Of a DNA stretch of 8,181 bases, positions 1-6,526 are shown one piece after another (positions within the stretch are counted from its first letter, which is position 1; each line of letters starts with the position of its first letter). Source of the DNA: Cytophagales bacterium (lineage in GTDB: Bacteria > Bacteroidota > Bacteroidia > Cytophagales > Cyclobacteriaceae). The notes beneath the pieces are model-generated. The model saw nothing but the letters and a program-made list of their open reading frames with translations. It was not told where the DNA came from and searched no databases. The stretch lies in assembly GCA_029262935.1 (NCBI GenBank), contig JAJCYK010000460.1:1-8181 (forward strand), given 5' to 3'. The translations under genes were made by a program, and so were the position numbers.

Positions 1-52
1 CCAAGAGGTTCACGATATGTGGGTCGTCCTCTATTATTAGTACTTGCTTCAT
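1..52 (-). CDS. Response regulator, N-terminal fragment (receiver domain start)
   Basis: Only the first 17 codons are in the window; the gene continues past the left edge. The peptide begins MKQVLIIEDDPHIVNLL. This is the canonical start of a CheY-like receiver domain: a hydrophobic first beta strand followed by the acidic pair (E8, D9, D10) that binds the Mg2+ needed for phosphorylation. The phospho-acceptor Asp and the output domain lie outside, so the subfamily (OmpR-like, NtrC-like or other) cannot be read; the style would suit an OmpR-type DNA-binding regulator. The ATG at 52-50 is supported by an AGGAG Shine-Dalgarno-like sequence four bases upstream (61-57), which stands out in a window where other starts lack one. 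It lies downstream of the dynamin gene on the same strand, but a 379-base gap argues for its own promoter. Confidence 0.85.
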   Translation of the reverse strand, partial: MKQVLIIEDDPHIVNLL

Positions 53-71
53 AATGCTCCTAAATTGAGTT

Positions 72-97
72 CAAAACTAGAATTTAATTATCACAAA
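72..97 (-). promoter_or_regulatory. Weak candidate promoter for the response regulator
   Basis: Reading the minus strand, TAGTTTTG (79-72) matches the Bacteroidota -7 element TAnnTTTG. A TTTG (97-94) lies 14 bases upstream, which is shorter than the usual spacing of about 17-23, so the -33 assignment is doubtful. The predicted transcript would start near 66 and leave a short leader containing the AGGAG at 61-57. Confidence 0.3.
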
Positions 98-106
98 AGT
101 GTCACG

Positions 107-120
107 TACCTATAAAGGTA
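107..120. repeat. Short perfect inverted repeat upstream of the response regulator
   Basis: TACCT (107-111) and AGGTA (116-120) are exact inverted copies around a 4-base ATAA centre. The site lies just upstream of the candidate promoter of the response regulator gene, in a very AT-rich stretch. It could be a small operator, for example for autoregulation, but a 5-bp arm is short enough to occur by chance. Confidence 0.25.
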
Positions 121-244
121 ATCTATAATTTACTTTCAAATCAGAGGGTTAACACCAGATCAAAATATAAAATTTCCTTCGAGTCAAATAAACTTCTGTT
201 AAACTTTTTGGTCCAACTTGAACATTGAAAAACATCTTTTCCTC

Positions 245-507
245 ATGAACAATAATGTGGTATTGTGGCAAAGGAAAGTAGCTCCAGATTTAATGGCCCA
301 CTATTTAGATGGTATTTCGAGGAAGTTTCAAAATGCTACAACGAGGCGGAAGTATTGTCTATGATTGATCACCAACTGCAGGTTCTGTTGCCGTTGGAAA
401 GCCTCCCTTTTTTACAGCAAGGAATTAAGGGCTATAACTCAGGCTTAGGGTTAACCTTTAAAAACGCGGAGGATATCTCTTTTTCCAGCAACAACAACTG
501 TTCATGA
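245..507 (+). pseudogene. Possible frameshifted small gene or relic, unknown function
   Basis: Two plus-strand frames join plausibly. From the ATG at 245 a 39-codon frame begins MNNNVVLWQRKVAPDLMAHY and stops at 362-364. A second frame, open to the TGA at 505-507, carries EAEVLSMIDHQLQVLL and onward. Adding one base near 343-347 would fuse them into a single product of about 87 residues, largely helical in appearance. The coding-like base composition starts at about 240, which fits a gene beginning at 245. Against it: the 3' end overlaps the dynamin gene antisense by 76 bases, no promoter or ribosome binding site is evident, and I do not recognise the sequence. It could be a decayed gene, a sequencing error in a real one, or chance. 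The second frame also has a GTG at 265 that would give an 80-residue product on its own. Confidence 0.2.
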
Positions 508-2189
508 GTGCTCTTGAACCGTGTGTTCAGTACTTTCATTTCCTGGTCCTCCAACGCTAGCATAGCATCGAAATCTTTAAAATTGGTATCGATACGCCCC
601 TTAATGGTATCCACATACCGCTCTAGTTTGCTCCGAATCTCTTCTTGCAAGGAGGCTTGTCCTTTATCTACTTCTTGTCGGAAGCTATTTAATACCTTTT
701 GTCTTTTTAAGCCAACAGTAATGCCTGCAAACAATATACCCACGGCTGAGAGGATCCCACCAGTAATATCGAAGACCATGCCTTTGGTAACCGTTGCTAT
801 AACGATGCCTATCACGGCTAACCCACCACCTTTGGCAATATCAGGAGCAAATTCCGTATCAGCGGGTATCATAGATTCATCTACAAAGCTGTCGGACCGA
901 CTTAAAAATTGCGAGAACGCCTGTTGCAGGTCTTGCATTACTTGCACCCGCTTTTCTGCGATGTCAGAGAAGATCTCTTGATCCGTCTTTAGTATAGATT
1001 GGCTGTTTTTTATTTTAAGTTCAATCATTTTAGCCATTTGCTGAATGCTCTCCGCAACGTCCGTCACCCCATCGTTCACTTTCAATGTCAATTGATCTTT
1101 CAAATCACGTTCCATGGTAGAGGTCACTTCTGTTAGCCAACCCATGGCGGACTCCTTCTTACTGAAAAGAGCTAAAAAAGACCGTTTCACCAAGGTAAAG
1201 AATGCCAGTCCTTTCCCAAGTTCCTTTTCGGCATTTCTCGTAATACGCTCATAAGTGGCGATTAAATTTTCCACTAAGATTTCTACCTGCTTACGGGAAC
1301 GAAGGCCTTGTGAGTCTAAGGTTTCCTTTATGTCCACTCTGAAAGCTTGGTCTGCTAGCAATTGCTGATTTCGGATATCCATGCCAGTTTCTATCTTATC
1401 ACGAATCTCGGTGGCAGTATCAATACTATTATTCAATTTTAGCCATGGGGCCTTTCCTCCGGTGACATGCGAGTTGATATAAGTTATTACAGATGCCATG
1501 CCGCTTTCCTCATAGGCTCCTTGAAGGGCTTTTTTGGCGGATACGGCAAATACCCTGGCCTCAGTAATACCTTTTTTCTCTGCTTGGGACTGCACACCCT
1601 TTAAGTTTATTGCCAGGTCCTCGGGCTCCATCAGGTCCGATTGTTGCAGTATGAAGATGACCTTTTTCCTCCAATCTGCATGTATGTAATCAAAGAATTC
1701 CCAAGCAGATTGACGGTAGGGGTTCTTTGCTTCAAATACGAAAACGATTAGATCGCTTACTGGAATAAATCGTTCAGTAATTTCCTGATGATGTTTGATT
1801 ATGGTATTGGTACCAGGAGTATCGACGATGGCGATTTCTTTAAGAATGTCAATCGGTTGATAAATCTTTTTAAGGTATTCGTTTTGCACCAAAACATGAG
1901 TTTCTCCATACAATATTTGTTGAATGGTGTCGGTACAAGGATCAGGAGCAACTTTACATATCTCATCACCGGTATTTAGCAGGGCATTTATAAAGCTGCT
2001 TTTTCCGGCCTTTACTTCACCTACTATCACAAACATAAAGGGTTCACGGATGCGCTCTCGCAGGTCACTGGCCGTTTGGGCCAACGCAGGGCTTTTGATG
2101 CGCTCTGTGAGCTCATGGAGATCTTTTATGGCCTCTTCCAGCTGGGTTCTGAAGTTCCTAATGGAAGCATCAATTATTCCTTTTGACAT
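432..2189 (-). CDS. Bacterial dynamin-like GTPase (BDLP family)
   Basis: This is a large GTPase of the dynamin superfamily, expected to bind and remodel or fuse membrane with GTP hydrolysis on the inner face of the cytoplasmic membrane. All G motifs are visible: G1 P-loop GEVKAGKSS (57-65), a G2 threonine in PCTDT (84-88), G3 DTPG (123-126), a variant G4 QQSD (182-185) in place of NKxD, and a G5-like SAK (217-219). Long helical segments follow (about 255-450, and 495-575), as expected for the stalk. Between them are two hydrophobic stretches (about 453-468 and 474-494) separated by a short turn, matching the membrane-inserting paddle of dynamin-like proteins such as the Nostoc BDLP. The length of 585 is within the family range. 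The ATG at 2189 is the natural start, ahead of the amphipathic leader helix; GGGG lies too close to it to be a normal ribosome binding site. Bacterial dynamins often occur as tandem pairs, but this one stands alone, divergent from the efflux operon. The cellular role is not predictable from the context. Confidence 0.9.
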   Translation of the reverse strand: MSKGIIDASIRNFRTQLEEAIKDLHELTERIKSPALAQTASDLRERIREPFMFVIVGEVKAGKSSFINALLNTGDEICKVAPDPCTDTIQQILYGETHVLVQNEYLKKIYQPIDILKEIAIVDTPGTNTIIKHHQEITERFIPVSDLIVFVFEAKNPYRQSAWEFFDYIHADWRKKVIFILQQSDLMEPEDLAINLKGVQSQAEKKGITEARVFAVSAKKALQGAYEESGMASVITYINSHVTGGKAPWLKLNNSIDTATEIRDKIETGMDIRNQQLLADQAFRVDIKETLDSQGLRSRKQVEILVENLIATYERITRNAEKELGKGLAFFTLVKRSFLALFSKKESAMGWLTEVTSTMERDLKDQLTLKVNDGVTDVAESIQQMAKMIELKIKNSQSILKTDQEIFSDIAEKRVQVMQDLQQAFSQFLSRSDSFVDESMIPADTEFAPDIAKGGGLAVIGIVIATVTKGMVFDITGGILSAVGILFAGITVGLKRQKVLNSFRQEVDKGQASLQEEIRSKLERYVDTIKGRIDTNFKDFDAMLALEDQEMKVLNTRFKSTHEQLLLLEKEISSAFLKVNPKPEL

Positions 2190-2311
2190 TCCCCAATATA
2201 ATCAATTCTATCAAGTGAGATATGCCAAATATCCCGGCGACTACGAATTGACGCAATAAGATTCGAAAACATAAACAGATAAAACCCATCCCTTACCGTC
2301 CATTTTCGTAT

Positions 2312-2329
2312 AACCATACTGGTATGGTT
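2312..2329. promoter_or_regulatory. Perfect palindrome, candidate operator of the efflux operon
   Basis: AACCATAC (2312-2319) and GTATGGTT (2322-2329) are exact inverted copies separated by TG. Eight-base arms with a tiny centre are typical of sites for dimeric repressors, and the ACC...GGT edges resemble TetR-family operators that control RND pumps. The site ends 8 bases before the -33 element of the efflux promoter, centred about 50 bases upstream of the expected transcription start. That position suits either an activator or a repressor that hinders polymerase. No TetR-family gene lies in the window, so the regulator must be encoded elsewhere. Confidence 0.6.
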
Positions 2330-2337
2330 CATAAACG

Positions 2338-2365
2338 TTGCTTTCAGCGAATATGGCTATATTTG
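2338..2365 (+). promoter_or_regulatory. Bacteroidota-type promoter of the efflux operon
   Basis: TTG (2338-2340), exactly 17 bases, then TATATTTG (2358-2365) fits the Bacteroidota primary sigma factor consensus (TTG, 17-23 bases, TAnnTTTG). Transcription would start near 2371, giving a leader of about 15 bases to the ATG at 2386. This placement argues that upstream in-frame codons from TTG 2338 or ATG 2353 are promoter DNA, not coding sequence. Confidence 0.7.
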
Positions 2366-2385
2366 CAACTGGGAAATTTCAATCC

Positions 2386-3462
2386 ATGAGTAAGATTATT
2401 AAGTGGCTATTAGCAGTCGTTATTTTACTGGTTATTTTATACCTCATTAATCCTACCTTATGGGGACTTTTGGGAGCGGATCAGGAGGAAAAAGCAGTGG
2501 CGCAATCCACAACATTCCGAGCCAAGATTCCGGTAAGTGCCGTAATCATCAGACCAAAAAAGATCGACAATAAAATTAGCGTCACAGGATCTGTTGCGGC
2601 AAATGAAGAGGTGGAATTGCATACGGAAGTTTCTGGCATAGTAAAACGCATTCATTTTAAAGAGGGCTCCAAAGTACGTAGGGGAGATTTGTTGATCAGC
2701 CTAGATGATTCTGAGTTGAGTGCACAATTGGAAAAATTACGTTATACCCAAAAATTATATAGTGATTCTGAGTACCGTCAAAGGCAGTTACTGGAACGTG
2801 AAGCCATCAGTCAAGAGGAATACGAACAAGCTCTCACTGAACTCAATACAGTGGCCTCCGATATTAAAGTGGTACAAAGCCAATACAACAAAACCAAAAT
2901 CAGAGCCCCTTTTAATGGAGTCATTGGTTTAAGGAGTGTGTCTGAAGGGGCCTATCTGACACCTAGTGACCCCATAGCGTTTATTTACAATATTAACCCA
3001 GCCAAAATCGATTTTTCAATTCCGGAAAAATACAGCCAAAAGGTTCAAGTGGGCGATGAGATACGGTTTATTACTGATGCCTTATCAGACCATCGTATAG
3101 GTCGCATCTATGCCGTAGAGCCCCAGGTGGACAGTGAAACACGTACTTTACGAATGCGAGCCACTAGTGATAATGGTGATGGATCTTTATTACCTGGCCA
3201 ATTCGCTAGAGTCGAGTTGATTTTCAATACGCTTGAAGGCGCCTTAATGGTGCCTACCGAAGCAGTAGTGCCGGAATTAGGCGGTCATAAAGTTTACTTA
3301 AGTCGTAATGGCCTTGTGCAGCCGCTACCTGTGGAAGTAGGTATTCGGACGGAAAGCGAAGTTGAAGTGGTCCAGGGGCTACAAGCTACAGATACAGTTA
3401 TAACTTCTGGCATATTACAAATTAGACCTGGATCGCTAGTTGAATTAACGATAGTCAATTAA
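2386..3462 (+). CDS. RND efflux periplasmic adaptor (membrane fusion protein, AcrA/MexA type)
   Basis: This 358-residue protein bridges the inner-membrane RND transporter and the outer-membrane channel. Domains in order: an N-terminal membrane anchor (about 5-30) with no lipobox cysteine, so it is held by a helix rather than lipid as in AcrA; the first beta and lipoyl half (about 62-107, with VELHTEVSGIVKRIHFKEG, VRRGDLL and LDDSEL); an alpha hairpin (about 108-170); the second lipoyl half (KIRAPFNGVIG, 171-181); the beta barrel (about 205-282); and a membrane-proximal domain to the end (MVPTEAVVP, 288-296). At the hairpin tip R131, L135 and S142 reproduce the R-x3-L-x6-S motif that in E. coli AcrA (R128, L132, S139) contacts TolC. 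I chose the ATG at 2386 because it begins right before the anchor and follows the promoter at 2338-2365. The stop is separated from the transporter start by one base, indicating translational coupling. Confidence 0.93.
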   Translation: MSKIIKWLLAVVILLVILYLINPTLWGLLGADQEEKAVAQSTTFRAKIPVSAVIIRPKKIDNKISVTGSVAANEEVELHTEVSGIVKRIHFKEGSKVRRGDLLISLDDSELSAQLEKLRYTQKLYSDSEYRQRQLLEREAISQEEYEQALTELNTVASDIKVVQSQYNKTKIRAPFNGVIGLRSVSEGAYLTPSDPIAFIYNINPAKIDFSIPEKYSQKVQVGDEIRFITDALSDHRIGRIYAVEPQVDSETRTLRMRATSDNGDGSLLPGQFARVELIFNTLEGALMVPTEAVVPELGGHKVYLSRNGLVQPLPVEVGIRTESEVEVVQGLQATDTVITSGILQIRPGSLVELTIVN

Positions 3463-3463
3463 C

Positions 3464-6400
3464 ATGAGCCTAGCTAGCGTAAGTATTAATCGTCCCGTAT
3501 TGGCAGTGGTTATGTCTTTAGTGATCGTAATCTTTGGCTTAGTGGGCTTTAATTACTTAGGCATACGAGAATATCCTAGTGTGGATCCTCCTATCATTTC
3601 GGTGGCCACCAGCTACAGTGGTGCGAATGCAGACATTATAGAATCTCAAATTACCGAGCCTCTTGAGGAGTCCATCAAGGGTATTGAAGGTATCAAAACA
3701 TTGACTTCAGTAAGTCGGGATGGTAGAAGTACCATTACAGTAGAATTCGATTTGGGCACAGACCTGGAGCGGGCTGCAAACGACGTGCGTGACCGGGTGT
3801 CAAGAGCCATCAGACAGTTGCCTCCTGATACGGACCCGCCGGTGGTTAGCAAAGCAGACGCCGACTCCTTTCCCATTATAAGTACTAGCCTACAGAGTGA
3901 AACCCGTTCGTTACTGGAACTGACAGCAATCGCGGATAATAACGTAAAGGAGCGCCTACAGACTATTCCTGGAGTGAGTCAAGTGCGTATTTGGGGATCA
4001 AAGAAATACAGCATGAGATTGTGGATGGACCCTTTGAAATTGGCCGCTTACAAGTTAACTCCAATTGACGTATTGAATGCAGTAAGCAACAATAATGTGG
4101 AGTTACCTTCGGGTAGGGTAGAAGGTGTCAACACGGAACTAACTGTAAGAACGCAAGGTCGTTTGGATACCCCAAATGCTTTCAACGACCTGATTGTTAA
4201 AGAAGATGATAAGGGTGTAGTGCGATTCCGTGACATTGGTCGGGCGGAGTTGGCCCCAGAAAATCAACGAACCATTTTAAAGCGAGACGGTATCCCTATG
4301 GTGATGCCGGTGGTAGTGGCACAACCCGGATCGAATCACATTGAAATATCGGATGAACTAAATCGACGGTTTGCGTCCATAAAGAAAGATTTGCCGGATG
4401 ATGTGGTAGCTCAAATTAATTTTGATAGCACTACCTATATAAAGTCTTCAATTAAAGAAGTGAAGCAGACTATAGTTTTGGCATTTTTGTTAGTGGTTGC
4501 CATCATCTTCCTTTTCCTCAGGGACTGGCGCACCACCATTATTCCAGTCATCACCATCCCCATCTCCTTAATTGGTGCTTTCTTCATCATGTACTTAGCA
4601 GATTTTTCAATTAATGTATTGACATTGCTGGGTATAGTACTGGCCATTGGCTTGGTGGTAGATGATACCATCGTGGTACTAGAGAACATTTATCAGAAAA
4701 TTGAAAATGGGCTTTCCCCAAAAGAAGCCGGGATCAAAGGCACGTCGGAAATCTTCTTTGCGGTTATTTCCACTACCATTGCCCTGGCTGCAGTGTTTTT
4801 ACCTTTAATATTCCTAGAGGGCTTAACTGGACGTTTATTTAGAGAATTTGGGGTAGTAGTAGCCGGGGCGGTTATTATTTCAAGCTTTGTTGCTTTGACC
4901 CTGACACCTATGTTAAGCACCAAACTGTTGAAAAAGCGCGATCGTCAAAGTAAATTTTACGTGCTTTCGGAACCGTTTTTCAAATGGCTAACAGAGCAGT
5001 ATCAGTGGAGTTTGCAAGTCTTCATCAAACGTCGTTGGTTGGCCTTCCCTATAATCGTGTTATCTGGAGTTTTGATCTATGTCTTGTACCTGCAGCTTCC
5101 AAATGAACTGGCACCCATGGAAGATCGAAACTCTTTTCGAGTCTTTGCCACGGCTCCAGAGGGTGTGACCTTTGAATACATGGATCAGTACGTTGATGAA
5201 GTCACTAGTGCCGCTATGGAACAAGTCCCGGAACGTTTGTTTATAGGATCTGTTACATCTCCGGGGTTTGGGGCTAGCAGTTCCGTAAACTCTGCCTTTT
5301 TATTTGCCATCCTTAAAGACAGGACGGAGAGGGAACGGTCTCAACAGGAAATTGTCAATCAAGTTACTCCCGCCATTCAGCAAATGACCAAAGCGCGAGC
5401 CTTTGTTATGCAGCCGCCAACGATTGGTGGTAACAGTTTGCGTGGTTTTCCCATACAATTTGTAATTCAGGCGCCTAATCTCGATAAATTAAAAGAAGTC
5501 TTACCCTCTTTTATGGAAAAGGCCTATGCCGATCCCACGTTTAGCTTTGTAAATCTGGATTTGAAATTCAATAAGCCAGAAATCAATATTGAAATTGATC
5601 GTGAAAAAGCTCGGGATTTAGGGGTATCTGTTTTGGACATCGCCAGAACGTTACAGTTGGCGTTTAGTGGGCAACGGTTTGGTTATTATATTCAAGACGG
5701 CAAGCAATATCAGGTAATCGGGCAGGTAGATCGTGAAAACCGCAACGAGCCGTTGGACTTGCAATCCTTGTATTTACGAGGCGTGGATGGGCAATTAATC
5801 CAAATGGATAACGTAGTAAAATTGCGCGAAGAAAGCAATCCGCCGCAGTTATATAGATTCAACCGTTTTGTCTCCGCTACCGTATCTGGAAGTCCGGCAG
5901 ATGGAAAAACAGTTGGGGATGGTATTATCGCTATGGAGCGCATTGCGGATGAAGTCTTGGATGATGGGTACTCCACGGCACTAGCTGGAGAATCGAACGA
6001 GTTTAAAGAGAGTACCTCCAGTCTTTACTTTGCATTTGTATTTGCTCTAATTCTTATTTATCTGGCCTTATCCGCTCAATTCGAAAGCTTTCGTGACCCC
6101 TTCATAATCATGTTCACCGTACCTTTGGCCATGGCCGGAGCCCTAGTGACCCTCTATATATTTGGGGAAAGTTTGAATATATTTAGCCAGATTGGCATTA
6201 TCATGCTGGTAGGTTTGGTTACCAAAAATGGTATTTTGATCGTGGAGTTTGCCAATCAAAAGAAAGCCCACGGGGAGGAGTTGAAAGAGGCAATTTTGTC
6301 AGCGGCAGCTCAGAGGTTCAGACCGATACTCATGACCAGTCTGTCTACTATCCTTGGTATTCTACCCATAGCTTTGGCACTAGGTGCTGGCGCGGAAAGC

Positions 6401-6523
6401 CGTGTATCTATGGGACTTACGGTAATTGGAGGTTTGATTTTTTCGACTGTATTAACCTTGTATGTAATCCCTGCCATGTACACTTACGTTAGTGGCAAAG
6501 AAACTCGCATGGCCAGAACCTAA
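3464..6523 (+). CDS. RND efflux transporter, HAE1 family (AcrB-like inner-membrane pump)
   Basis: This 1019-residue proton-driven exporter takes amphiphilic or hydrophobic compounds such as drugs, bile-type detergents or dyes from the membrane and periplasm into the channel. It has the family's duplicated layout: TM1 (about 11-30), first periplasmic loop (about 31-335), TM2-6 (about 336-485), TM7 (about 525-545), second loop (about 546-850) and TM8-12 (about 853-1008). The proton-relay residues are present: D400 and D401 in GLVVDDTIVVLEN on TM4, K921 in LVTKNGILIVEF on TM10, and R951 and T958 in RFRPILMTS. By hand alignment these correspond to AcrB D407, D408, K940, R971 and T978. The asparagine after the TM10 lysine is also kept. 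F136 matches AcrB F136 in the distal drug pocket, but AcrB F178 is replaced by W177. The absence of heavy-metal signatures favours HAE1 over CusA-type pumps; the actual substrate cannot be read. It is 30 residues shorter than AcrB, ending just after TM12. It is the middle gene of the operon, 1 base after the adaptor and 3 before the channel. Confidence 0.95.
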   Translation: MSLASVSINRPVLAVVMSLVIVIFGLVGFNYLGIREYPSVDPPIISVATSYSGANADIIESQITEPLEESIKGIEGIKTLTSVSRDGRSTITVEFDLGTDLERAANDVRDRVSRAIRQLPPDTDPPVVSKADADSFPIISTSLQSETRSLLELTAIADNNVKERLQTIPGVSQVRIWGSKKYSMRLWMDPLKLAAYKLTPIDVLNAVSNNNVELPSGRVEGVNTELTVRTQGRLDTPNAFNDLIVKEDDKGVVRFRDIGRAELAPENQRTILKRDGIPMVMPVVVAQPGSNHIEISDELNRRFASIKKDLPDDVVAQINFDSTTYIKSSIKEVKQTIVLAFLLVVAIIFLFLRDWRTTIIPVITIPISLIGAFFIMYLADFSINVLTLLGIVLAIGLVVDDTIVVLENIYQKIENGLSPKEAGIKGTSEIFFAVISTTIALAAVFLPLIFLEGLTGRLFREFGVVVAGAVIISSFVALTLTPMLSTKLLKKRDRQSKFYVLSEPFFKWLTEQYQWSLQVFIKRRWLAFPIIVLSGVLIYVLYLQLPNELAPMEDRNSFRVFATAPEGVTFEYMDQYVDEVTSAAMEQVPERLFIGSVTSPGFGASSSVNSAFLFAILKDRTERERSQQEIVNQVTPAIQQMTKARAFVMQPPTIGGNSLRGFPIQFVIQAPNLDKLKEVLPSFMEKAYADPTFSFVNLDLKFNKPEINIEIDREKARDLGVSVLDIARTLQLAFSGQRFGYYIQDGKQYQVIGQVDRENRNEPLDLQSLYLRGVDGQLIQMDNVVKLREESNPPQLYRFNRFVSATVSGSPADGKTVGDGIIAMERIADEVLDDGYSTALAGESNEFKESTSSLYFAFVFALILIYLALSAQFESFRDPFIIMFTVPLAMAGALVTLYIFGESLNIFSQIGIIMLVGLVTKNGILIVEFANQKKAHGEELKEAILSAAAQRFRPILMTSLSTILGILPIALALGAGAESRVSMGLTVIGGLIFSTVLTLYVIPAMYTYVSGKETRMART

Positions 6524-6526
6524 CCG

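Larger units (their letters stand above)
53..431. other. 379-base gap: AT-rich regulatory half and coding-like half
   Basis: No intact, recognisable gene lies here. By hand count positions 61-240 are about 27% G+C, typical of intergenic DNA, while 261-420 are about 42%, close to the genes around it. The AT-rich half holds the Shine-Dalgarno, the weak promoter and the small inverted repeat assigned to the response regulator. The richer half is where a possible frameshifted small gene lies on the plus strand. I see no tRNA, no stable hairpin followed by a T-run, and no repeat array. No terminator is visible downstream of the dynamin stop at 432. Confidence 0.6.

Noticed and set aside
208..216. 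TTGGTCCAA mini-palindrome as an operator
   Set aside because: Four-base arms in AT-rich DNA are expected by chance, and it aligns with no promoter.
397..416. GGAAAGCCTCCC followed by six T as an intrinsic terminator on the plus strand
   Set aside because: The stem would be only three base pairs, and no established plus-strand gene ends there.
265..507. 80-codon plus-strand frame from GTG 265 as an intact gene on its own
   Set aside because: It uses a GTG start, has no promoter or ribosome binding site, overlaps the dynamin gene antisense for 76 bases and is not recognisable. I kept the region only as a low-confidence possible relic together with the frame from 245.
508..981. 157-codon plus-strand frame inside the dynamin gene
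   Set aside because: It lies fully antisense to a protein with clear dynamin motifs and is rich in Ser, Cys and Thr, as shadow frames typically are.
2203..2229. Minus-strand TTTG and TAGAATTG as the dynamin promoter
   Set aside because: The -7 element has a mismatch, the spacing is only 15 bases, and the leader would be about 7 bases long. It is too weak to annotate.
1924..2259. 111-codon plus-strand frame over the dynamin 5' end
   Set aside because: It is antisense to the P-loop region of the dynamin gene and has no family resemblance, so it is a shadow frame.
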